This document shows, piece by piece, positions 5,236 through 13,175 of a stretch of DNA of 14,986 nt (position 1 is the first letter of the stretch; each line of letters begins with the position of its first letter). Origin of the DNA: Candidatus Pacearchaeota archaeon RBG_13_36_9 (GTDB lineage: Archaea; Nanobdellota; Nanobdellia; Pacearchaeales; GW2011-AR1); contig MFWN01000024.1 in the NCBI GenBank assembly GCA_001786395.1, positions 12,628 to 27,613 of the forward strand, written 5' to 3'. The notes beneath the pieces are model-generated. The model saw nothing but the letters and a program-made list of their open reading frames with translations. It had not been told where the DNA came from and did not search any database. Made by a program: the position numbers and the translations under genes.

Positions 5236-6465
5236 ATGAAAAAAAATTTAATCTGCAAAAGTAGAACAAGAACAGCCTTAGCTGTGTCATTTTCTGTATT
5301 CATATACCTCTCTGTTACAGGACTGGTGTCTGCTGTTAATGTAGGCATCAGTCCTGCAACAACGACCTTTGAGGGTGTTTTGAGAGGGGGATATTCAGAG
5401 AAAAGCGTTGTTGTTTCTGCTGACTCAGAGAAGCCGGTACTTATAGATGTAGAGCCCAGAGGCGAGATTGCAGAATGGATTAACTATTCTTTCGATAACT
5501 TTACAGTTTCAATGGGCAAGCCTTACTCTTTAAAGATCACTGCAAATCCTCCTGCGGATGTTCCTAATGGCAACTACACGGGATTTTTAAGGTTCATGAC
5601 TGCCCAGCTTGGAGAGGGTGTAGAAGGGCATGCTGTGAGTGTTGTCAGGACTTCTTTGGACCTGACAATAACAGTGGAGATTACAGACATAGAAGTTAAA
5701 GAGTGCATGGCTTATAACTTTGGTGTAAAGTCAGTTGAGAAAGGAGATGATGTGGTGTTTAATTTTGAGGTTTTAAACAGGGGCAATATAAAACTCAAGC
5801 CAAGGACAGTCATTAACATCTGGGACCAGGACCAGCTAGAAATATTAAAGAGCCAGGAATTTTCAGATAAAGAAATATTGCCTACAACGAGGGGCAATTT
5901 TAGCCTTAGAATGGATTCAAAGAGCCTGGAATTAGGCCAATATTGGGCAGATGTATCTGTTATTGACTGTTATAATTCCCAGACTTTAACTTTTGACATA
6001 CTAGAGCCAGGAGCATTGAAAGCAGAAGGTGTCTTGCTTGGAATACTTACCAACAAGACTGCTGAAGTGAATACCAACGTCCCTATTGAAGTCAGCTTTA
6101 AGAACATTGGGGAAAAAGATGTTGAGGCTTATTTCAAGGGAAAAGTCACTTTGGGGGATAAAATTATACAAGTACTAGAAACTGACAAGATGAATGTCCC
6201 AGTTTCTTCTATAGAGATATTCAGCTTATTTTTTACCCCGACTGAGCCCGGAAGGTATGTTATAAGCGGGAGAGTTTTTTACAGCGGAAAAAAGACCTTT
6301 GAGTCAAGCACTGTTTTAGAAGTATTTTCCAAGAGACTTGCATGGAAAAGCTTGCTTTTGCCCTTGGTGTATATTGCCTTGATGCTATTAATAGGCTTTT
6401 TATTTTTCAAGATAAGGAAAGAGAAGAAACTTTATACAGATAAATTAAGACAAATAAAAAAATGA
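5236..6465 (+). CDS. Membrane-anchored Ig-like protein C
   Basis: A 409-residue predicted type I membrane protein. A signal peptide (~1-33, ending LSVTGLVSA) precedes about three beta-sandwich domains. The first starts NVGISPATTTFEGVLRGGYS and contains ITANPPADVPNGNYTGFLRF, the pattern of Ig-like or chaperone-like domains such as DUF916 and NEW3. A second covers ~150-255 (VVFNFEVLNRGNIKLKPR) and a third ~262-365 (VPIEVSFKNIGEKDVEAYFK), of CARDB type. One membrane helix (~373-391, LLPLVYIALMLLIGFLFF) and a short basic cytoplasmic tail end the protein. This plan, signal peptide plus Ig domains plus C-terminal anchor, resembles that of bacterial WxL-associated DUF916 proteins. It overlaps D by 4 nt (ATGA), so C and D are probably made together. 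A role in holding or folding exported subunits is inference. Confidence 0.85.
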   Translation: MKKNLICKSRTRTALAVSFSVFIYLSVTGLVSAVNVGISPATTTFEGVLRGGYSEKSVVVSADSEKPVLIDVEPRGEIAEWINYSFDNFTVSMGKPYSLKITANPPADVPNGNYTGFLRFMTAQLGEGVEGHAVSVVRTSLDLTITVEITDIEVKECMAYNFGVKSVEKGDDVVFNFEVLNRGNIKLKPRTVINIWDQDQLEILKSQEFSDKEILPTTRGNFSLRMDSKSLELGQYWADVSVIDCYNSQTLTFDILEPGALKAEGVLLGILTNKTAEVNTNVPIEVSFKNIGEKDVEAYFKGKVTLGDKIIQVLETDKMNVPVSSIEIFSLFFTPTEPGRYVISGRVFYSGKKTFESSTVLEVFSKRLAWKSLLLPLVYIALMLLIGFLFFKIRKEKKLYTDKLRQIKK

Positions 6466-8516
6466 ATTGGAAATTAATAATACTGCTAGCTGCATTTTTA
6501 TCAGGGATTTTTTTAGCCGGGGCCAAGGACCAGTCTGTTTTATTCGCATATTCTTTTGCAAACAGTACCTACACTGAGAGAACCATTGATTTCTCTTCTC
6601 TTTTGTTCAAGGTTAGCACAGACAGGGATGCTGCCTGCAGATATGACACTGAAAAAGGGATCTCTTATGAAAACATGGATGGAAGATTTGACCTTACTTC
6701 AGGCAAGCTGCATGAGAAAACTTTTACTGATTTAGGGGACGGCATCTATAAATATTATGTTCGATGCAAGGACAATATCAGTGAGGGTGCAGAGCTGGAG
6801 ACGGCAGTAATGGTGAATTCGCTTGTTACCTCCCACATAGTCTTAGGGGAAGACGAGCCTATTAGGGATGGAAGATATGAGATTACTCTTGTTACTTCCA
6901 AGATTGTTTCGCAAGCGCCTTCATTGACATATTCTTTTGATGGGGTAGTTTATGAGCCTCTTCCTTTAACTGGCTCTGAGAAAAACTGGAAAGGATACCT
7001 GATTATCCCAAAAAGTTTCGGGGAGGGGGTAGTGTCTTTTAAGTTCAAGGCAAATGATTTAGAGGGCAGGGAAGGCAGCGAGATTATCAGCGGGGGGGCT
7101 TATTTAGTTGATACAGCAAAGCCAAGAACAATATCTTCTATTACTGCTACAGGCTATAAGGGAGAAATAAAACTGGAGTGGTACCTTGATGAGAGCGATA
7201 TAGAAGAATATAAGATTTATCGGTCAACTTCCCAAAATTTAGGAGGAACTGACTTTTATATGGCTATAGCTGAAAGCCCTTTTCATGACACTGCAGTTGA
7301 CGATGGAGAAACATATTATTACAGAGTTGCAGGAGTAGATGAAGCGGGTAATGAGGCAGATCTTTCCCTGGAAGTTTATGCCACTGCTTTGCTAAGTAAT
7401 AGGACATCCTCCAGCGGATTAGATTCCAGGCTGGTTGGCAAGGTGGATAATTTCCTTAAAGAGCTGGACTTGACTGCTTCTTCTGTTGACAGCATAAAAA
7501 ATTCTGTTTCTTTAAAGGAGGGAAAAGAGAAGGAGCTTTTTGAAAAATTAGACCTCGCTAAAGAAATCGATGGGGCTGTTTCAGAATTAAACGCGCTTAA
7601 AAAAGACGCGGAAAAATACAAGCTCCAGGATTTGAGCGAAGAGGAGCTTGGCAATAAAATGAGCTCTTTAGAAGTTAAGCTGAGCATTATAAAAAAGAAA
7701 GTTCCTGAAAGCCTGGTTGTTTTGGTGGAAGATAGCGTTGAAGAGAAAATTGAAAGCCAGGAAATAGGAGAAGCCATTCTTGAAATTAATCCGGATGTAA
7801 CTGGGAAAGTCAGGGATAAAAGCATTAAGGAAAGCTTAAGAATTGCTGACAGTTCGGGTTTGAAAGTTGAGAGCTTTTTCTATGTTGTTGAAGTAGTATA
7901 CATGGAAGGCACAAAGAAGAAAGTTTCTATTGTTAAAAGGGAGATTTCTTCCAAATTGGGGGAGATAGAATGGAGCGGGGAGGGGGATTTTATAGAGATT
8001 ATACCTAAAGAGATTGCAGAGAGCGCCTCTGAAATCGATATACGAAATGCAAATCACCAGGTAGTTAAAGAGGACCCGATCCTTTCTTTTGGCGCAGATT
8101 CAAAAGAAATATTCTACTCCCTTGGCAAGGAAATAAGCCCCGCCTCCCTGAAGAATATAGGGTTTGTTTTTATTTCGATGGATGAAACAGCAGAGTCAGA
8201 TATAACAGGTTATTTTATTTTTGAATCCGGGCTAGGAAATTATGCAGGCATTTTTGCAGGAGCAGCTGTTATTGCAGTTTTATTGGTTTATTTGCTTTAT
8301 CTTAGAAAAAGCAGGGGGTCAGAACAGTTTTTGCAGATAAGCCACAAAATCAGAGAATCCAGAGGATTCTTAAAAAGAGGAGAGACAGAAAAAGCAAGAG
8401 AGGGCTATTTGTTTATTAAAAATTCGTATTCTGGGCTGGATAAAAGAGAAAAAAAGAGGGCTTATAGAAAAATAAATAAGCTACATAAGAAATTAGGAGG
8501 GAAAAATGGATTATAA
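6462..8516 (+). CDS. Membrane-anchored FnIII and coiled-coil protein D
   Basis: A 684-residue predicted type I membrane protein. After a signal peptide (~1-21, ending IFLAGA) come two beta domains (~25-215; ACRYDTEKGISYENMDGRF and LTYSFDGVVYEPLPLTG). A fibronectin type III domain follows (~219-305; GEIKLEWYLDESDIEEYKIY and ETYYYRVAGVDEAGNEADLS). Next is a long charged helical or coiled-coil region (~320-460), a mixed domain (~470-590), a membrane helix (~594-616, IFAGAAVIAVLLVYLLYL) and a basic helical cytoplasmic tail of about 68 residues (FLKRGETEKAREGYLFIKNS) that resembles a TPR-like hairpin. The tail offers a place for cytoplasmic partners. The start overlaps the stop of C (ATGA) and its end overlaps E by 11 nt. 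It most likely forms the membrane platform with C; no enzyme motif is visible. Confidence 0.85.
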   Translation: MNWKLIILLAAFLSGIFLAGAKDQSVLFAYSFANSTYTERTIDFSSLLFKVSTDRDAACRYDTEKGISYENMDGRFDLTSGKLHEKTFTDLGDGIYKYYVRCKDNISEGAELETAVMVNSLVTSHIVLGEDEPIRDGRYEITLVTSKIVSQAPSLTYSFDGVVYEPLPLTGSEKNWKGYLIIPKSFGEGVVSFKFKANDLEGREGSEIISGGAYLVDTAKPRTISSITATGYKGEIKLEWYLDESDIEEYKIYRSTSQNLGGTDFYMAIAESPFHDTAVDDGETYYYRVAGVDEAGNEADLSLEVYATALLSNRTSSSGLDSRLVGKVDNFLKELDLTASSVDSIKNSVSLKEGKEKELFEKLDLAKEIDGAVSELNALKKDAEKYKLQDLSEEELGNKMSSLEVKLSIIKKKVPESLVVLVEDSVEEKIESQEIGEAILEINPDVTGKVRDKSIKESLRIADSSGLKVESFFYVVEVVYMEGTKKKVSIVKREISSKLGEIEWSGEGDFIEIIPKEIAESASEIDIRNANHQVVKEDPILSFGADSKEIFYSLGKEISPASLKNIGFVFISMDETAESDITGYFIFESGLGNYAGIFAGAAVIAVLLVYLLYLRKSRGSEQFLQISHKIRESRGFLKRGETEKAREGYLFIKNSYSGLDKREKKRAYRKINKLHKKLGGKNGL
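8495..8501 (+). promoter_or_regulatory. Shine-Dalgarno of gene E within gene D
   Basis: AGGAGGG lies 4 nt before ATG 8506, inside the last codons of D. It fixes the start of E and indicates its own initiation in addition to coupling. Confidence 0.65.
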
Positions 8517-8826
8517 AACTGCCTTTATTATTTTTGCATTTTTTTCCGCTTTTGCTTTTTCTTTCATGATAATCTCTTCCAAGGATACGTTCTCTGTCAG
8601 CTTGGCAGAGGGCAAGAATCAAATAAGGATTAATTTAAGCGAGCCCGTTTATGCTGAAACGCTTATAAAAATGAATCCAGGCATAGAGGCAATTTCCTTC
8701 ACAGAGGAAAACAGGACAGTAGGCTATGTCAATGTTTTTCAAGGGGTGGGCAAGAATTTTGCTGTAACAGACAGGGAATACGAGATAATTGCGAGCAAGA
8801 GCATGGATTTGGTTTTGCCGTCTTAG
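8506..8826 (+). CDS. Small membrane-anchored or secreted protein E
   Basis: A 106-residue protein of unknown function. Residues ~5-24 (TAFIIFAFFSAFAFSFMIIS) form a hydrophobic segment after a single Lys, without a clear signal-peptidase site, so it may stay as an N-terminal anchor. The remaining ~80 residues look like one small beta-rich extracellular domain (KNQIRINLSEPVYAETLIKM, then TVGYVNVFQGVGKNFAVTD). It has no cysteine and at least two N-glycosylation sequons. A strong Shine-Dalgarno, the 11-nt overlap with D and the 8-nt gap to B' show it is a genuine part of the operon. I recognise no homologue. Confidence 0.75.
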   Translation: MDYKTAFIIFAFFSAFAFSFMIISSKDTFSVSLAEGKNQIRINLSEPVYAETLIKMNPGIEAISFTEENRTVGYVNVFQGVGKNFAVTDREYEIIASKSMDLVLPS

Positions 8827-8834
8827 GAGAAAAA

Positions 8835-9998
8835 ATGAAAGGAATATTTATGTTAATTTTTCTGATCTGCATGATTCAGCTAGCTTCTGCTGCCCATTTT
8901 ATTGTCGGGAGAGTAGGAGATTCCTGGTATGGGGAAAGTGCCAATGGCAAGGAAGTTGTGTTATGGAATCCTTCCAATGGCATTGATGACAATCTTACAG
9001 ATACAATCGGGCCCACTGGAAATTCAGGAGCAGATAATATCTATATGATTGATTGTGAGATGTTATCTACTCCCTGCATAGTTGGCAGTGAAATAAGAGT
9101 AGGGGTTGTGGATTATTCTGCTTATGATGTTAATTTGAGCGTTACTGGGGCGGGATACGATGTGGCGCCAAACATGAGCCTTAACAGCAAGCCAAATGTA
9201 ACATCTATCTCAGTTGATGATGCTATTACAGGTCCTTCAAATGAAATTGACCTGATTGCAGCTTCAAAAAGAAATGTTATATGCGAGATAGTAGTGGAAG
9301 AATACGATAAAGATGCCCTGCAAAATGCCGCTGCAGAGTTTTACCATTCCAGCTCTTATATAGGGGACTCAGATGACAACAACAGCAACTATCGCAATGC
9401 CAGCTGCTTTAAAGACGAGAGTTATGGTACAGAATATGAAACTAAGTTTTTATGCGGATTCGATGTTTTGTATTATGCAAATCCAGGAACTTGGGCATGT
9501 TTTTTTGAGGTAGAAGACAACTTGTCGGTTTCTGGTAATGGCTCAGATTCCACTTCTGTCAATACTCTTCTTTCAGTCGGGGTGCAGGACATTATTGCCT
9601 ATGAGATATCTGATGCAGATGAAATTTCTGGTGAGGTAGAAGTCAATATCACTAATTACGGCAATATCATGGTAAACTTGAGTGTAAGGGGGTATGGGGA
9701 GAGCCTAGAAGATGGGCTGGCGATGAAATGTGATATTAAAAATATCTCGATCGAGCATGAAAAATACAACTTTACTGCATCCAATCCCGGGGAATTGAGC
9801 TTGGGCCAGGCAGATGCTGTTTATACAAACCTTACTTCAGACACTGTCCTAAAAAAGTTTAATCTGGACTATAGAACTGATGATGATGCAAATGATGCTG
9901 TTAACTCTACTTACTGGAGAATTTATGTTCCTATTGGCGCTTCTGGCGGGTGCAACGGCAATATAGTTTTCGGAGCTTTCCAGGGGGCTGGAAATTAA
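8835..9998 (+). CDS. Secreted surface protein B' (paralogue of B)
   Basis: A 387-residue exported protein. The signal peptide (~1-19, MKGIFMLIFLICMIQLASA) is ordinary, unlike that of B. The first ~95 mature residues (FIVGRVGDSWYGESANGKEV onward) are not obvious in B. From about residue 105 the two align: SDDNNSNYRNASC, DVLYYANPGTWAC, an N-rich middle, YGESLEDGLAMKC, IEHEKYNFT, NLDYRTDDD, STYWRIYVPIG and a final CNGNIVFGAFQ. The AGGAG at 8825-8829 supports ATG 8835. The extra N-terminal domain could link it to C, D or E. Together with A' it repeats the A-B pair in reversed order, so it is probably a minor or anchoring version of B. Confidence 0.82.
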   Translation: MKGIFMLIFLICMIQLASAAHFIVGRVGDSWYGESANGKEVVLWNPSNGIDDNLTDTIGPTGNSGADNIYMIDCEMLSTPCIVGSEIRVGVVDYSAYDVNLSVTGAGYDVAPNMSLNSKPNVTSISVDDAITGPSNEIDLIAASKRNVICEIVVEEYDKDALQNAAAEFYHSSSYIGDSDDNNSNYRNASCFKDESYGTEYETKFLCGFDVLYYANPGTWACFFEVEDNLSVSGNGSDSTSVNTLLSVGVQDIIAYEISDADEISGEVEVNITNYGNIMVNLSVRGYGESLEDGLAMKCDIKNISIEHEKYNFTASNPGELSLGQADAVYTNLTSDTVLKKFNLDYRTDDDANDAVNSTYWRIYVPIGASGGCNGNIVFGAFQGAGN

Positions 9999-10093
9999 TT
10001 CACTATCAAAATGTAAAAAAAAACTAAACAAAAATCAAAGAGAAAACATTTAATATAGCTATTGGAATACTGCTAGCTACAGCAGCCTTATCT

Positions 10094-11929
10094 ATGATTC
10101 TCTTTGTTTGGTCTTCTTTTGAATTTCCTTTTACAGGCTTTTTTATTTTTAAGCCTTCTGCTAGCGAATCTGCGAGTTTGCCTTCAGATGTTATGCCTTC
10201 GGAGGCGATGGTGGATGCTCCCGGTAAAACTATAGCCAATAAAACTGGCGGGATGATAATTAATGTTATTAAAGGAGAAAATCAGACATTCAAAGGTTCT
10301 GGTGGAGGGGGCGGGGTTGGTGGAGGCGTGGGTGGCGGAGGTGGAGGTGGGGGCGGAGGTAAAGATGGTGACAATGGCGGAGGCGAAGGGGGCGAAGAAA
10401 AGGCTGAGGAAAAAAACAAGAGCGCAGGGATAGTCTTAATTTCCCCTGGTGAAAATGCTTTAAGATTTGAAGAAGAGATTGTTTTTTCCTACGAAATTGC
10501 TGAAAATGCTGGCAGCTGCAGCCTTGTTTTAGACAGTGAAATAGCTTGGGAGCACAAAAATGTAAGCTCTGGAATAAATAATTTTACTCTCTTTAATTTA
10601 TCAAGAGGGAAACATTTTTGGAGCATCTCTTGTGACAGCCTGGCAAGCTCCCAAAAGCGCAGAGTAATGGTGATTAAAGCCAATAGAAATTTGGAGCTGG
10701 ATGGCAATTGGGAGGATATAGAAAAAGCAGGAAACCTTTCCCTTGGCAAGAAAGGTGCCGGAAGAATAAAATTTCTTGGCATTGTTAATCTAAGCAACTG
10801 CGAGAATATGGAAGACTATATTGTAGTGGGCAAAAACTTTATAGGCATAGATTCTGATAAAATCCCTGAGTTAAATCAGCCTGCTGAAGTCACTTTTTAC
10901 GGGCTCGAGTTCAAGCATCCTATAATATTGCGGGATGGAAAGCCTTGCAAAGACTGCCAGTTATTAAACAATGGGCAAGAACTTGTTTTTAGAGTAGACC
11001 ATTTCAGCAACTATTCTGCCACAGAAAATTCTGCATTGTTTGTCTGGGACAAGACCATATCCGGGAGTGTTGTTTTTTATGCTAACTATACAAAAGTAGC
11101 TGACAGCACTCCTATAGAGAATGCTAACTGCAGCGTTGATTTTGGCGCAGGATTTAGGCAGATGAATTATTCTTCTGGACTGTATTCCTATGACTCTGTT
11201 TCTTCTGGGTCAGGAACAGCTACAATTAATTGTTCTGCTGCAGGTTATACAGAAATTGTTTTGACAGATTATTTTAGTTCAAATCCGGGCACAAGAGTCA
11301 ATGGAGCAGGGGTAACTCCCGGAGATTCTCAAACTGCTCCTGCGGATGAGCCTGAGTCTCACTCAGCTTTGGCAGGAAATGTTACTTACATGACAGTTTT
11401 TGGATATTCAACTACCCAGTCCTGGCAGGGCTATTATGGCAATGTCTCAGGAACAATCCAGCTAGCGGACAGCAACGATAAGGTATTATATAACTGGTCA
11501 GCTCTTGCTCCCAATGGGGAGGTTTACGCTACGAGGGCGTTTGACCCTAACTTTGCCGCAATTTCTTGTGTAGATGATGGAGCAATAGCTTCTGAGGAAG
11601 CTTTAATGGGGCAGATTGCAGGAGATGCAGATAGCATTTCTAATACCTTTAATGCAAAAAGCCACCCTTCTTTTTTTGTCGGGTCCATAGAGATACCAAT
11701 AAATAATTGCAGTTCTGCTAATTTATATGGCCCCGGAGGAGAACAAAGCTCTTCTTTTTACGAAGTGCTTTTAAAAGATGATTCAAATATTATTTATACT
11801 TCTGTTTTAGAAAAAAACCTGGAGGGATTTGATGGTAATGATTATGATTTTGAGATGATGGTTGCTGAAAACGGGCATGGTGCTGACACAAGCGCCACCA
11901 CCTATTATTTTTATATAGAATTTGGATAA
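10094..11929 (+). CDS. Surface protein A' (membrane segment, Gly-rich linker, beta domains, A-type domain); start codon uncertain
   Basis: The ORF from ATG 10094 gives 611 residues, but the true start is probably further upstream. The frame stays open from 10028 and reads KIKEKTFNIAIGILLATAAL before the ATG, exactly the Lys-rich plus hydrophobic pattern of a signal or anchor sequence that ATG 10094 would cut. No ATG, GTG or TTG exists in that extension; the best candidate is ATC at 10034. Numbered from 10094, the order is: end of membrane segment (~1-20), Ser/Pro-rich stretch, Gly-rich linker (70-98), Ig-like domain (~116-195, VLISPGENALRFEEEIVFSY), a domain with two CxxC-type cysteines ending VFRVDHFSNYSATE (~205-316) as in other DPANN surface proteins, another beta domain (~320-400), and the A-type domain (~412-611) with TTQSWQGYYGNV at 440-451. 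Likely a tethered, anchoring form of A. Confidence 0.85.
   Translation: MILFVWSSFEFPFTGFFIFKPSASESASLPSDVMPSEAMVDAPGKTIANKTGGMIINVIKGENQTFKGSGGGGGVGGGVGGGGGGGGGGKDGDNGGGEGGEEKAEEKNKSAGIVLISPGENALRFEEEIVFSYEIAENAGSCSLVLDSEIAWEHKNVSSGINNFTLFNLSRGKHFWSISCDSLASSQKRRVMVIKANRNLELDGNWEDIEKAGNLSLGKKGAGRIKFLGIVNLSNCENMEDYIVVGKNFIGIDSDKIPELNQPAEVTFYGLEFKHPIILRDGKPCKDCQLLNNGQELVFRVDHFSNYSATENSALFVWDKTISGSVVFYANYTKVADSTPIENANCSVDFGAGFRQMNYSSGLYSYDSVSSGSGTATINCSAAGYTEIVLTDYFSSNPGTRVNGAGVTPGDSQTAPADEPESHSALAGNVTYMTVFGYSTTQSWQGYYGNVSGTIQLADSNDKVLYNWSALAPNGEVYATRAFDPNFAAISCVDDGAIASEEALMGQIAGDADSISNTFNAKSHPSFFVGSIEIPINNCSSANLYGPGGEQSSSFYEVLLKDDSNIIYTSVLEKNLEGFDGNDYDFEMMVAENGHGADTSATTYYFYIEFG
10301..10360 (+). 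repeat. Gly-coding tract (G5-V-G3-V-G10) in A'
   Basis: Twenty codons, eighteen for Gly and two for Val, written with mixed Gly codons (GGT, GGA, GGC, GGG). It encodes a flexible linker between the membrane-proximal stretch and the extracellular domains, continued by an acidic part (GEGGEEKAEE). The coding strand has four G-runs of at least three (10307-10311, 10313-10316, 10330-10332, 10349-10353) and could form G-quadruplexes. It contrasts sharply with the AT-rich surroundings. Confidence 0.9.
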
Positions 11930-11930
11930 A

Positions 11931-11938
11931 TTTATAAT
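11931..11938 (+). promoter_or_regulatory. TATA box of the membrane protease gene
   Basis: TTTATAAT lies just after the stop of A'. A start about 25 nt downstream (~11958-11962) leaves a short leader that still includes AGAGG at 11963-11967, five bases before ATG 11972. The gene can thus be expressed apart from the surface operon, although read-through is also possible. Confidence 0.45.
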
Positions 11939-11971
11939 GATAAAAACTTTTGAGTGTCTAAAAGAGGAAAA

Positions 11972-13051
11972 ATGAACTGGATATTTTTAATTAACTTTGC
12001 AATTGCTTTAGCCATTGCCTTATTGCTTGGGCTGAATTTTTTTAGATACTACAAAAACAGGAAAATACGCGAAACAGTCAATTATCTCTTGTTTATAGGC
12101 ATCTTATATTTTTTTGCGGCTGTTTTTTCTTTTCTATGGTACTTAGACATTCTTAAGTATAATTCAAATGACTTTTTATTTTTATATGCTCTGGTAATCT
12201 TAGTCCAGAGCGTATTTTTGTTTATGATAATTTATTCAATCTCTAATAATAAGAAAATGTTTTACTTTTTGTTTTTTTATGCTGTTATCTTAATCTCTTT
12301 TTTCTTTCCGGTATTTAATTTCTTTTACCTATTTATTATAACCTCCTTTCTTTTGACTCTTTTATTTTTTATTGATTTGTCAATAGAAAGCTTTCACTGC
12401 AGAAAAACAGGGTATTTCGGTATCTTTTATTCTTCTCTCTCTTTGTTGTTTTGCATGCTGCTTTTGTTCAGAATCGGAGACATTTTTATACTCAGCTCTA
12501 TTTCCAATCTTCTTTTTCTTGGGCTTATAGTTGGATTTTCAAGAGAATTAAAGTACCTCCATCTGGAATGCAGGAAGAATAAGGAAAAAAAGAGAGAATC
12601 CCCGTTCTTTCTTGTTTTTTTGAGGTACCTTGTTTTTATTCTTGTGATTACCAACTTTGTTTTTATAGCAACTATTGTGATTCATGAGTTTGGGCATCTG
12701 GCTGTATCACACTTTTATGGGTGCGGGGAGGGGCAGATAGTCTATGGGAAAGATATTCACACAGAGATATTATGCAGTGAGATTCCCGATAACAGCCCGG
12801 TTATTCTTGGCGGATTTCTATTGCCTTTTATAATTGCGGTTTTTTTATTTATTATTGGCGGAAGATTCATTAAAGATATTGCTTTGTTGATTGCAGGATT
12901 TGACCTAATCGCTTCTAATAAGGACTTTTTTGATATAGGGCTTTCAGGCAATATTGTTATGGCTGCCTTAATTGCAGGGGTTTTATGCTTAATTGCAGGC
13001 ATTTTCATGTTAATTAAGTCGAGATTGGGCGGGCAGTATTTCGCACCCTAA
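11972..13051 (+). CDS. Polytopic membrane zinc metalloprotease, M50-like
   Basis: A 359-residue membrane protein with about ten predicted helices. The N-terminal half (to ~215) has six or seven Phe/Leu-rich helices with no motif I recognise. The C-terminal half has FIATIVIHEFGHLAVSHFYG; HEFGH at 238-242 is the HExxH zinc site inside a membrane helix, as in site-2 proteases (M50). Asp311, Asp318 or Asp321 in GFDLIASNKDFFDIG could supply the third zinc ligand. A loop with two cysteines (GCGEGQ...ILCSEIP) lies between. Intramembrane cleavage of membrane anchors or signal remnants is the family's role; here the surface proteins next door are possible substrates (inference). I prefer ATG 11972, with AGAGG five bases upstream, to the in-frame GTG at 11954, because it places the first helix right at the N-terminus. 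Confidence 0.75.
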   Translation: MNWIFLINFAIALAIALLLGLNFFRYYKNRKIRETVNYLLFIGILYFFAAVFSFLWYLDILKYNSNDFLFLYALVILVQSVFLFMIIYSISNNKKMFYFLFFYAVILISFFFPVFNFFYLFIITSFLLTLLFFIDLSIESFHCRKTGYFGIFYSSLSLLFCMLLLFRIGDIFILSSISNLLFLGLIVGFSRELKYLHLECRKNKEKKRESPFFLVFLRYLVFILVITNFVFIATIVIHEFGHLAVSHFYGCGEGQIVYGKDIHTEILCSEIPDNSPVILGGFLLPFIIAVFLFIIGGRFIKDIALLIAGFDLIASNKDFFDIGLSGNIVMAALIAGVLCLIAGIFMLIKSRLGGQYFAP

Positions 13052-13065
13052 TCTTTATACGGGAT

Positions 13066-13085
13066 TATATAAAATTATTTAAATA
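13066..13085 (+). promoter_or_regulatory. Promoter of the large surface protein gene (two overlapping TATA-like boxes)
   Basis: TATATAAA (13066-13073) and TTTAAATA (13078-13085) lie upstream. The second sits in ATTTAAATAG, identical to the surface-operon promoter at 2819-2828, and both are followed by a TATT..GGG..TAG sequence. Transcription from the second box would start near 13107, leaving a leader of about 85 nt with the ORF and stems described separately. Confidence 0.5.
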
Positions 13086-13109
13086 GATATTTGGGTAGTA
13101 TACCTGGGG

Positions 13110-13175
13110 AAGAGGCTTTTCTTTAAGCAAAAAAGAGAAAGAATGAAAAAAATAAAATATTTTTTGCCTCTTAAA
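13110..13175 (+). promoter_or_regulatory. Leader with two competing stems before the large surface gene
   Basis: GCAAAAAA (13127-13134) can pair with TTTTTTGC (13160-13167), extended after a bulge by TTTAA (13122-13126) with TTAAA (13171-13175). Alternatively AAGAGGC (13110-13116) can pair with GCCTCTT (13166-13172). The two share bases 13166-13167 and beyond and cannot both form. The first holds the start of the small ORF (ATG 13143) in its loop. AT-rich pairing is weak, so this is a suggestion. Confidence 0.3.

Noticed and set aside
7376..7825. Minus-strand ORF of 149 codons
   Set aside because: It is Ser/Leu-rich and lies antisense to the coiled-coil part of D, the typical mirror of Lys/Glu/Leu-rich coding DNA. 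No promoter or ribosome-binding site supports it.
8789..8986. + strand ORF of 65 codons
   Set aside because: It overlaps the end of E and the start of B' in another frame; both of those have Shine-Dalgarno sequences and signal-type N-termini, while this ORF has neither.
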